A DNA stretch of 64,000 nucleotides from Metarhizobium sp964253915. GTDB taxonomy: Bacteria; Pseudomonadota; Alphaproteobacteria; Rhizobiales; Rhizobiaceae. The notes beneath the pieces were generated by a model. It worked only from the letters and a program-made list of their open reading frames with translations. It was not told the origin of the DNA and ran no database searches. The stretch lies in assembly GCF_964253915.1 (NCBI RefSeq), contig NZ_CAXUSG020000001.1, forward strand, positions 248,001-312,000, read 5' to 3'. The position numbers and the translations under genes were made by a program. Below are positions 17,131 through 24,451 of the stretch, in pieces (position 1 is the first letter of the stretch; every line of letters begins with the position of its first letter).

Positions 17131-18792
17131 TCATCCCAGGCGGATGTAGGGCACGTCCTTCTTGTCCACCTCGTCCAGCGCTTCTTCGTAACCGGCATCG
17201 GCGTACCGCATGACGCCGAGCGCCGTGTCGTTGGTCAGCGCATGGTCCAGTCGTTCGTCGGCTTCGACTGTGCCGTCAGCGACGATGGTGACGCCGCAAC
17301 TGGTCATGTAGCCGGCATATCCGCCGCCGCCGGAATGGACCACGACGAGATCCGCCATCGAGGAGCACAGCATCATCGCGTCGAGCAGCGGCCAATCGGC
17401 GATGGCATCGGAGCCGTCCTTCATCCGTTCGGTCATGATGTTGGGATGCGCCATGGCGCCGGCATCGAGATGGTCGCGGGAAAAGGCGATCGGGCCTTTC
17501 AATTCGCCCTTGGCGATGAGGGCGTTGACGGCGCGGGCCAGCGCCGTGCGTTCGCCATGGCCGAGCCAGGCAATGCGGGCCGGCAGGCCTTCGAAGGGGA
17601 TATACTGGCGAGCCAGTCGCACCCAGTTGGTGACGATCTTGTTGTCCGGGAACATTTCCAGCAGCAGGTCGTCGATGCGGGCGATGTCGCTTTCTTCGCC
17701 CGACAGCGCCATCCAGCGGAAGGGGCCGATGGCGCGGCAGAACAGCGGGCGCAGATAGGCTTCGGTGAAGATCGGAATGTTGAAGGAATTGGTGACCCCG
17801 CCTTCACGCGCCTGGGTGCGGATCAGGTTGCCGTTGTCGAAGACTTCCGAACCTTTCGCCTGGAAATCCAGCATGGCGCGCACGTGGTCGACGATCGACG
17901 CGCGGCTTGCCGCCATCAGCTGCCCCTGGCCGTCCTCGCGCAGCGAACGCACTTCCTGCAGCCCCATGCCTTTCGGCACGTAGCCATAGACAAGATCGTG
18001 CGCCGAGGTCTGGTCGGTGACGATATCGGGCACGATGCCGCGACGGGCGATTTCTGGATAGATGTCGGCGGCATTGCCGACCAGGCCGACCGACAGCGGC
18101 CGCTTATCCTTCACGGCGGCATCGATCATCGCCAGCGCCGCATCGAGGTCGGGTGCGATCTCTTCGAGATAGCCGATCTTCTTGCGAGCCTCGGCACGGG
18201 CCGGGTCGATGTCGACGCAGAGGATCGCCGCACCCGCCATGCGGCCGGCGAGCGGCTGCGCCCCGCCCATGCCGCCAAGGCCGGCAGTAAGAATGAAGCG
18301 GCCGGCCAGTTCGCCGCCGAAGCGTTTTTCGGCAATGCGCATGAAGATTTCGTAGGTGCCCTGGATGACGCCCTGGCTGCCGATATATTGCCAGGCGCCG
18401 GCCGTCAGCCCGCCCCAGCAGATCAGGCCCTTGCGCTGCAGCTCGTAAAAATACTCGGCTTTCGCCCATTGGCCGACGATGTTGCAGTTGGCCATGATCA
18501 CCAGCGGCGCCTTGGCATGGGTCTTGACCAGGCCGATCGGCTTGCCGGACTGGATGATCAGCGTCTGGTCTTCGTCCATCTCGATCAGCGTCTTGACGAT
18601 GCCGCGATGCGCCGCCCAGTTGCGCGCCGCCTTGCCGAGCGCGGCGTAGACGACGAGGTTATCCGGGTCCTCGCCGACGGAGAGCACGTTTTCCAAGAGG
18701 CGCAGCAGCGCCTCCTGCCGCCAGCCCTTGGCGCGCAAAGCCGGGCCGCCGGGGATCGGGAAGTTCGGATGACGCGGGTTGGGCTTAGGCAT
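17131..18792 (-). CDS. Urocanate hydratase-like protein, probable thiourocanate hydratase
   Basis: A 553-residue member of the urocanase family, NAD+-dependent hydratases. The Rossmann motif TAGLGGMGGAQPLAGRMAGA is intact and DHLDAGAMAHPN plus DGSDAIADWPLL match urocanases. However, the family's conserved active-site cysteine (in ARICW of HutU, Cys410 in the Pseudomonas enzyme) is Ala408 here (ARIAWLGHGE), and the HHGGGVG segment is changed to HSGGGGYAGY. With the MIO-less lyase and DUF917 neighbours this points to thiourocanate hydratase, the second step of ergothioneine breakdown. It is the last gene of the five-gene row, separated from DUF917 by a 199-nt gap holding a family B repeat. A true HutU cannot be excluded without assay. 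Confidence 0.82.
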   Translation of the reverse strand: MPKPNPRHPNFPIPGGPALRAKGWRQEALLRLLENVLSVGEDPDNLVVYAALGKAARNWAAHRGIVKTLIEMDEDQTLIIQSGKPIGLVKTHAKAPLVIMANCNIVGQWAKAEYFYELQRKGLICWGGLTAGAWQYIGSQGVIQGTYEIFMRIAEKRFGGELAGRFILTAGLGGMGGAQPLAGRMAGAAILCVDIDPARAEARKKIGYLEEIAPDLDAALAMIDAAVKDKRPLSVGLVGNAADIYPEIARRGIVPDIVTDQTSAHDLVYGYVPKGMGLQEVRSLREDGQGQLMAASRASIVDHVRAMLDFQAKGSEVFDNGNLIRTQAREGGVTNSFNIPIFTEAYLRPLFCRAIGPFRWMALSGEESDIARIDDLLLEMFPDNKIVTNWVRLARQYIPFEGLPARIAWLGHGERTALARAVNALIAKGELKGPIAFSRDHLDAGAMAHPNIMTERMKDGSDAIADWPLLDAMMLCSSMADLVVVHSGGGGYAGYMTSCGVTIVADGTVEADERLDHALTNDTALGVMRYADAGYEEALDEVDKKDVPYIRLG

Positions 18793-18827
18793 GGGTGGTG
18801 TCCTTGTTGTTTTATGGTGGCGCGGCC

Positions 18828-18966
18828 CCTCATCCGCCTGCCGGCGCCTTCTCCCCGTTTTGACGGGGAGAAGGGGTTATGCCGCACCGTTTCCGCCACA
18901 TTCAACGCTGCGTGAGGCAAGTCCCCTCTCCCCGTTTTACGGGAAGAGGGTGACGGTGAGGGGCAC
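18828..18966. repeat. GC-rich intergenic palindromic repeat, family B, copy 2 (inside the catabolic operon)
   Basis: Two CTCCCCG-type hairpins, CTTCTCCCCG with CGGGGAGAAG and CCTCTCCCCG with the imperfect CGGGAAGAGG. The outer ends are CCCCTCATCC and GGTGAGGGGC. It fills most of the gap between the DUF917 gene and the urocanase-like gene and could reduce read-through. Confidence 0.85.
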
Positions 18967-18991
18967 GGCCGCGCGTGATACTGAGCCGGCG

Positions 18992-20080
18992 TCAAGCAAA
19001 CACATACTTCGCGATATCGATCCCCATCGCCTTTTCCACCGAGGGATAGACGGTCGGATCGAGCACGCTGGCCGATAGCGGGATGATCTCCTTCGGCACA
19101 TGCAGGATGTGCACGTTCATGCCTTCCTTCAGCTGCCCGACGCTCAAGGGTTCCCCCTCGGGCGAAAGCGTGGTGATGACGGAAGGGAAGGTGGCAAGGC
19201 GGGCACCGCCGGCATCCTCCACCGCCATATATTCGTTCATCACATGCATGGTCACCGCCTTGTCGCCGCTGCCGACGGTGATGGTGCCGATGTCGAAGGC
19301 TTCCTTGGTGTAGACGACGTCCTTCCTGGTAATGGTGCCTTCGGCAAGGATCGTGCCGCCCGTCGTCTTGCAGATGGCGTCGATGACGGCTGCACCGCCC
19401 TTCTTTTCCGCAGCGATGATCGCTTCTCCCAGCGTCAGCGCCAGGGAAATGCCGCCGAGTGCCGCATGCGTGCGCACATAGGAGGCGCGTAACGGATTGC
19501 GGCAGGAGGCGATGAAGCCGCCGGACTGGTCGGAGGCGGCACGCAGGATCGGCGAGACCTTGGCGGTGGCGCCGCGCACCACCAGTTCTATGTAGCGGTT
19601 CTCGTCGCGATTGCCGCCGACGGCGGTCTGGATCATCTGCTCGGGTGAGCCAGCCATGCCGATCGACCCCATGTCGCCGGTCGGATGGGCACGGATGTCG
19701 CCGACGGCATCGACCACCTTGGTGCCGAGGATGGCGGAGGGCAACCAGCCGTTCAGCGTCGAGGAACGACCGTTCTGGCCGATGATCAGGCCAGAGAGCT
19801 TTTCGCCGAGCGCTTCCTGCAGAAGCTGCACTGCCTTGACGTAGTCGACTCCGCGCATTTCCCACGGCGTGGTCGAGGCCGGGGCGCCGATGGCGGCGGC
19901 GGTGGCGATCCACTCGTCGTCACCCAGTTCGTCGATCGACACCAGTTCCGGCTTGCCGATGGCAACCGCGGCATAACCCAGCATGCGGCCATGGTCGGCC
20001 CAGCCGCCGCCGCCGGCAGCATAGACGGAGCCGCCCTTGACGGCCGCCTCGACATCCTTCTCAACGAGTATGCGTCCCAT
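18992..20080 (-). CDS. DUF917 protein, probable thiohydantoin-propionate desulfhydrase
   Basis: A 362-residue DUF917-family protein, with the characteristic glycine-rich N-terminus GSVYAAGGGGWADHGRMLGY and a GDMGSIGMAG segment. In the ergothioneine pathway an unusual enzyme removes sulfur from the thiohydantoin-propionate intermediate as sulfide, giving hydantoin-5-propionate. This is the only gene of the cluster not otherwise assigned, so that role is inferred by elimination and context. The ATG at 20080 has AGGAG 7 nt upstream and overlaps the carbamoylase end by 20 nt; longer upstream readings run into that gene and are rejected. An alternative is an oxoprolinase/hydantoinase accessory role, as DUF917 also occurs beside HyuA. 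Confidence 0.78.
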   Translation of the reverse strand: MGRILVEKDVEAAVKGGSVYAAGGGGWADHGRMLGYAAVAIGKPELVSIDELGDDEWIATAAAIGAPASTTPWEMRGVDYVKAVQLLQEALGEKLSGLIIGQNGRSSTLNGWLPSAILGTKVVDAVGDIRAHPTGDMGSIGMAGSPEQMIQTAVGGNRDENRYIELVVRGATAKVSPILRAASDQSGGFIASCRNPLRASYVRTHAALGGISLALTLGEAIIAAEKKGGAAVIDAICKTTGGTILAEGTITRKDVVYTKEAFDIGTITVGSGDKAVTMHVMNEYMAVEDAGGARLATFPSVITTLSPEGEPLSVGQLKEGMNVHILHVPKEIIPLSASVLDPTVYPSVEKAMGIDIAKYVFA

Positions 20081-21350
20081 TCCGGTTCTCCTGAAGTGTG
20101 GGCAGAAGTTCATCCATGGCCAGCGTGGCGCGCAGAAGCACCGCGGCGCCAAGGGCGATATCGTCATTTTCCGCCCATTCATCGGCGGAGTGGCTGCGGC
20201 CGTCCTTGCACGGCACGAAAATCATCGCCGCCGGCGCCACCTTGGCGATCCAGGCGGTATCGTGGCCGGCGCCCGAGGCCATGCGGCGATGGCTGGCGCC
20301 GACCGAATCGGCGGCGCGGTCGAGGATGGCGAGCAGGTCCGGATGGCCGGGTGTCGGCTGGTTGTCGGAAATCGTCACCGGCGGCAGCACGGACACGCCG
20401 TAGTCGTCGGAAATCCGCTTTGCGGTTTCTCCCAGCCAGCGCATGAAGGTCAGCATGTCGTCGCGCAGTTCGGCGCGGGCATCGATCAGCAGCACCGCCT
20501 TCGACGGCACGACGTTGGCGGCATTCGGCTCGATGCGGAATTCGCCGACGGTGGCGGTGAAATGGGTGGTCCGGCCGGTGCCGAGGCTGGTGGCCGCCTG
20601 GCGGATGTCGAGCACGAGTTGCGAGGCGGCGACGAGCGCATCGGCCCGGCCGGTCATTGGCGTCGTGCCGGCATGGTCGGCGCGGCCTTCGACGGTCACC
20701 TCGATGCGGGTGATGCCGGCAATCGCGGTGACCACGCCGATATCGCGGCCTTCCATCTCCAGGATCGGCCCCTGCTCGATATGCAGCTCCAGGAAACCGG
20801 CGATATCGGGGCGCGATTGCCGCGCCAGCACGCCGGCATTGCCGCCCATGTCGATGATCGCCTGATGCAGGGTTCGGCCTTCGGTCGTGCGGCCGAGCCA
20901 TGCATCGGGAAGCTGCCCGGTCATGCCGCGACTGCCGACGCAGGAGACGCCGAAGATCGAGACTTCTTCCGCCAGGAAATCGACGATCTCCAGATTGTGG
21001 TTGAGCGCCATGCCCTGATCCTCCAGGGCGCGGGCAACCTCCAGCGCGGCGATCACTCCGGCCACGCCGTCGAAACGGCCGCCGTTCGGCACCGTGTCGG
21101 AATGTGAGCCGAGCATGATGGTGCCGAGCGCCGGGTTCTGGCCGCGGCGCAGGCCGATCAGGTTACCGCCGGCATCGATGCGGGTTTCGAGGCCGGCCGC
21201 CTTCATGCGCGCTTCTATGTAGGCGCGGCCCTTGAGAAACAGCGGCGAGAAGGCGCGGCGGGTATAAGGCTGGCCTTCCTCGGTGATTGCGGCAAGCGCA
21301 TCGATATCTTCGGCGATGCGGTCGGCATCGACAGGCAGGTTGCGGCTCAT
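20061..21350 (-). CDS. M20-family Zn hydrolase, N-carbamoyl-L-amino acid hydrolase type
   Basis: A 429-residue metallo-amidohydrolase related to AllC/HyuC. The two-metal site is complete: GSHSDTVPNGGRFDG, the acidic pair in FLAEEVSIFG, LELHIEQGPILE, and the late histidine in SGAGHDTAWI. In this cluster it would hydrolyse N-carbamoyl-L-glutamate to glutamate, CO2 and ammonia, the final step. The ATG at 21350 lies 4 nt after the hydantoinase stop; an in-frame extension to 21542 overlaps that gene and is rejected. Allantoate or beta-ureidopropionate hydrolase are alternatives on sequence alone, but no purine or pyrimidine catabolic genes are nearby. Confidence 0.85.
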   Translation of the reverse strand: MSRNLPVDADRIAEDIDALAAITEEGQPYTRRAFSPLFLKGRAYIEARMKAAGLETRIDAGGNLIGLRRGQNPALGTIMLGSHSDTVPNGGRFDGVAGVIAALEVARALEDQGMALNHNLEIVDFLAEEVSIFGVSCVGSRGMTGQLPDAWLGRTTEGRTLHQAIIDMGGNAGVLARQSRPDIAGFLELHIEQGPILEMEGRDIGVVTAIAGITRIEVTVEGRADHAGTTPMTGRADALVAASQLVLDIRQAATSLGTGRTTHFTATVGEFRIEPNAANVVPSKAVLLIDARAELRDDMLTFMRWLGETAKRISDDYGVSVLPPVTISDNQPTPGHPDLLAILDRAADSVGASHRRMASGAGHDTAWIAKVAPAAMIFVPCKDGRSHSADEWAENDDIALGAAVLLRATLAMDELLPTLQENRNGTHTR

Positions 21351-21354
21351 CGGC

Positions 21355-22731
21355 TCAGGCTCCGGCCAGCACACGATTGAGCGGCGGGCGGACGAAGGCA
21401 CCGGTGCCCGGCTCGGCCAGCACCTTGCTGCCGTCGAAAGCGAGCTTGCCGCGCAGATAGGTTCCTGAAACGCGGTAGGGCAGGCGGATGCCGTTATAGG
21501 GGCTCCAGCCGACGATGTTGTGACCGCTGGCGGCGGCGTCATAGACCGTTTCTTCCGGGGTCAATACGACGATGTCGGCGTCTTTTCCGGGGGTAAGCGC
21601 ACCCTTCACATGGTCGAGGCGAAAATGCTTAGCCGGATTCTCCGCCATCAGGCGTGCGGCCCAGAACAGCGGAATGCCGCGCTCCAGCGCACCCTTGACG
21701 AACAGCGGTACCATGACCTCAAGGCCCGGCACGCCGGAGGAATTGGCCAGCATGTCGGGGTTGGTCTTGCGTTCCTCGGACCAGCTGACATGATCGGTCG
21801 AAACCAGCCAGACCTTGCCTTCGCTGACCTTGCGCCACAACGTTTCGACCTCGGCGCGCGGTCGGATCGGCGGGTTGATCTTGGCTTTGCCGCCCAGGCG
21901 CCTGACGTCGTTTTCTTCGTCCAGCGTCAGGTAATGGATGCAGCATTCGACCGTCGCTTCGAAACCGTCGCGGCGATAGGCATGGGCGATGTCATAGCCG
22001 CGGCCGAGCGAGCAATGCACCACATGCGAGGGGCAGCCGGTCGAAGCACCGGTCTCGAAGATGGTGTGCATGGCCAGAAGTTCGGTGATCGGCGGCCGCG
22101 ACAGGCCGTGGGCGCGCCAGTCGGTGATGCCCGATGCCTTCACCTTGGCCATGTAGGCATGCACCGCCTCGTCGTCCTCGTTATGCACGCCGGCGGTCAG
22201 GCCGGTCGGGGCTATTGCCGCAAAACAGGCGTCGAGCAGTGCCGGAGGGATACGGGGAAACCTTTTCGGGTCGGTGCCGAAGGTGGAAAACTTGAAGGCG
22301 GAAACACCGGCCGCCACCATTTCGGCGATGCGCGCCGGACCTTCCTCCGGATCGATCGTGCCATAGAGCGCAAAATCGACGCGGGCCTGCGGGCCGGCAT
22401 GATCGACTTTTGTCTTCACCGCCTCTGCAGAGCAGACCAGGTTGCCCTCGTCATACGGCATGTCGACGATGGTCGTCACGCCGCCGGCTGCCGCCGAGCG
22501 CGTCGACCAGATGAAATCCTCCTGGTTCTTCTGCGACAGCGAATGCACCTGGGCGTCGATGGCACCCGGCAGGATCAAGGCGGCGCCGAGGTCGTGCCGT
22601 TCCTTCGCCGATGGCGCGATACCCTGGCCGACCTCGGCAATCTTGCCGTCGCGCACAGCGACGTAACCGGCATCCACCACCCGGTCGGACAGCACCACCG
22701 TCCCCTTCAGAACCAGATCGAAATCAGCCAT
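21355..22731 (-). CDS. Dihydropyrimidinase/hydantoinase-like amidohydrolase
   Basis: A 458-residue amidohydrolase (TIM barrel) of the hydantoinase/dihydroorotase/allantoinase group. In this pathway it would open the ring of hydantoin-5-propionate to N-carbamoyl-glutamate. Visible motifs are PGAIDAQVHS, the presumed carboxylated lysine in AFKFSTFG, histidines in GVHNEDDE and HVVHCS, and the catalytic Asp in STDHVSW. The usual DxHxH metal motif is DAQVH: the first histidine is Gln61, an uncommon change that may alter the metal site. It begins 27 nt after the lyase stop and ends 4 nt before the carbamoylase start, so an operon is clear. Confidence 0.85.
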   Translation of the reverse strand: MADFDLVLKGTVVLSDRVVDAGYVAVRDGKIAEVGQGIAPSAKERHDLGAALILPGAIDAQVHSLSQKNQEDFIWSTRSAAAGGVTTIVDMPYDEGNLVCSAEAVKTKVDHAGPQARVDFALYGTIDPEEGPARIAEMVAAGVSAFKFSTFGTDPKRFPRIPPALLDACFAAIAPTGLTAGVHNEDDEAVHAYMAKVKASGITDWRAHGLSRPPITELLAMHTIFETGASTGCPSHVVHCSLGRGYDIAHAYRRDGFEATVECCIHYLTLDEENDVRRLGGKAKINPPIRPRAEVETLWRKVSEGKVWLVSTDHVSWSEERKTNPDMLANSSGVPGLEVMVPLFVKGALERGIPLFWAARLMAENPAKHFRLDHVKGALTPGKDADIVVLTPEETVYDAAASGHNIVGWSPYNGIRLPYRVSGTYLRGKLAFDGSKVLAEPGTGAFVRPPLNRVLAGA

Positions 22732-22758
22732 GTCTTTCCTCTTTTCGGGTTCGAAGGT

Positions 22759-24342
22759 TTAGGCAGAGAGCGCATCCAGCCGCCGCGGGCTGGCATCGCG
22801 CGGATGCGGGCAAAGCGCGAAAAAATCATCGATCGAGGCGATCGGCACCTGGGCGGCGAGATCTCCGACAACCCGTTCCGACGACAGTTCTTCCTCGATG
22901 GCTTCCACCTCGGAAGAGAGCGGCCGGTCGACGACGTAGAAATCGGCATGTTTGCGCACGATGTCGTAGAGCATCTTCGGCACGCCGCCGGGCTTGTCGC
23001 CGAGAATGTCCATTGCCTGGGCCGAGAGCAGGGCCTCCAGGGCGGAGAGGCGCTTGACTGCCTCCACCTGCCGGCCGAAGCGTTCGATCACCAGCGGCAG
23101 GAAGGCGGCCTCGTCCTCCATGCCGGAAGCGACCACCAGCGATTGCGCCGACACCGGGTTGGACATCGACAGTACCCGCGAAAAAATCTCGCCGGCAAGC
23201 TTGATCACCGGGCCGAAACCGGTGGCGATGCGCCCTTCCGGCACCAGGTTGACCGGCAGGTTGCGCCGCTGGCCGTTGCCGAGCAGGACGCAGCGGTTGA
23301 AAGAGTTACGCGCCGCATGTGCCATGCAGATGGCGGCGGCTTCGAGCAGGATGGTCACGTCGAGCGGCAGGGAGCCGCCTGACGTCAGCACCTTGCCCTC
23401 AACGACGACGGGGTTGTCGTCGGAGCGGCCGGTGGCGGCGAGGATCTTGTGGCCGGCCGTCAGCAGGCTTTCGAACACGGCACCGAAGACCTGGGCGATC
23501 ATGCGCAGGCTGAGCGGGTCCTGGATATGGGTGGCAACCGGCCAGTCCCAGTCTTCCGAGGCGCGGCAAAGCCAGGAGCCGATCAGGGCCTCCCGGGCCG
23601 TGCCGACATGCACGACCGCCTGCCACGGATGGCGCGAGGCACCGAGCGCACCGGCCGACATCAGCGCCGTCGCCAGCATCATACGGATGGCGGTGGCCGC
23701 GTCGCGGGTCGCTTCCGCGGCAGCGGCAAAACTGACGGCATTGACACTGAGCGAGGCGAGGCTGTCACGCGGGGCCATGCGCAGCGGCGCGAGGCCGGCG
23801 GCCCTGAACGCAGCTTCGGCCGACATCCGCTCCCCGCGGAAGCGTGCTTCGCCGACACCGGTCAACACCGCGCCGATCTGACCCATCAGGCCGATATCGG
23901 CGCAACCGATCGAGCCGGTGCGACGTACCACCGGGATGACATCGGCGGCGAGCAGGCTGAGATAGGCCTCCACCAGATCCGTCGAGCAACCGACATAACC
24001 GGTGAGCGCCGTGTTGACACGGATCGCCATGGCATTGCGCACCACCGAACAGGGAAAAGGTGCGCCGGTGCCGAAATGATGGGCTCGCACCAGGCCGAGA
24101 TTGAAGGTGTCGAGTTCGTCGGGCGACCATTCGACGTCCTTCATCGCTCCGACGCCGGTCGTGGCGCCGTAAACCGGGACGCCATTGGCAATGGCGGCTT
24201 CCAGAACGCCTCTCGCCATCTCGACGCGGGCCATGCCGGCGGGCGAAGCGACGGGCAAGACGCGTCCGGCACCGATCTCCATAAGCTCTGCAAAGCCCAG
24301 CGGCTGGCCGGTGAGTTCGATGATGGAATGGGGGCCTGTCAT
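22759..24342 (-). CDS. HAL-like lyase lacking the MIO triad, probable ergothionase
   Basis: A 527-residue member of the aromatic amino acid/histidine ammonia-lyase superfamily. Its signature region reads GSIGCADIG where histidine ammonia-lyases have GSVGASGDL: the Ala-Ser-Gly that forms the MIO prosthetic group is absent (Cys147-Ala-Asp). Ergothionases are HAL relatives that work without MIO, eliminating trimethylamine from ergothioneine to give thiourocanate. Start and fold landmarks (YGATTGVGAMKD, DNPVV, QDPLSLR) are conserved. First gene of the row, divergent from the LysR gene. The ATG at 24342 follows AGGAG; an upstream TTG is rejected. Other MIO-less elimination substrates remain possible. 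Confidence 0.83.
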   Translation of the reverse strand: MTGPHSIIELTGQPLGFAELMEIGAGRVLPVASPAGMARVEMARGVLEAAIANGVPVYGATTGVGAMKDVEWSPDELDTFNLGLVRAHHFGTGAPFPCSVVRNAMAIRVNTALTGYVGCSTDLVEAYLSLLAADVIPVVRRTGSIGCADIGLMGQIGAVLTGVGEARFRGERMSAEAAFRAAGLAPLRMAPRDSLASLSVNAVSFAAAAEATRDAATAIRMMLATALMSAGALGASRHPWQAVVHVGTAREALIGSWLCRASEDWDWPVATHIQDPLSLRMIAQVFGAVFESLLTAGHKILAATGRSDDNPVVVEGKVLTSGGSLPLDVTILLEAAAICMAHAARNSFNRCVLLGNGQRRNLPVNLVPEGRIATGFGPVIKLAGEIFSRVLSMSNPVSAQSLVVASGMEDEAAFLPLVIERFGRQVEAVKRLSALEALLSAQAMDILGDKPGGVPKMLYDIVRKHADFYVVDRPLSSEVEAIEEELSSERVVGDLAAQVPIASIDDFFALCPHPRDASPRRLDALSA

Positions 24343-24391
24343 GCGTCGGTCGTCTCCTGCTTCGCAAACACTATTCAAACATCCCCGACTG

Positions 24392-24403
24392 TGGGATATC
24401 CCA
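24392..24403. promoter_or_regulatory. Perfect 12-bp palindrome in the divergent promoter, candidate LysR-type site
   Basis: TGGGATATCCCA is exactly self-complementary. It lies 50 bp upstream of the lyase start and 49 bp upstream of the LysR gene start, the usual place for a LysR-type recognition site controlling both divergent genes. Confidence 0.55.
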
Positions 24404-24451
24404 AATCATGAACGGACGATGTGGCAACAAAACCAAGGCGAAAGCTTGATC

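Noticed and set aside
17131..24342. Plain histidine-utilisation (hut) operon
   Set aside because: The lyase lacks the MIO triad, the hydratase lacks its catalytic cysteine, and hutI/hutG are replaced by hydantoinase and carbamoylase genes.
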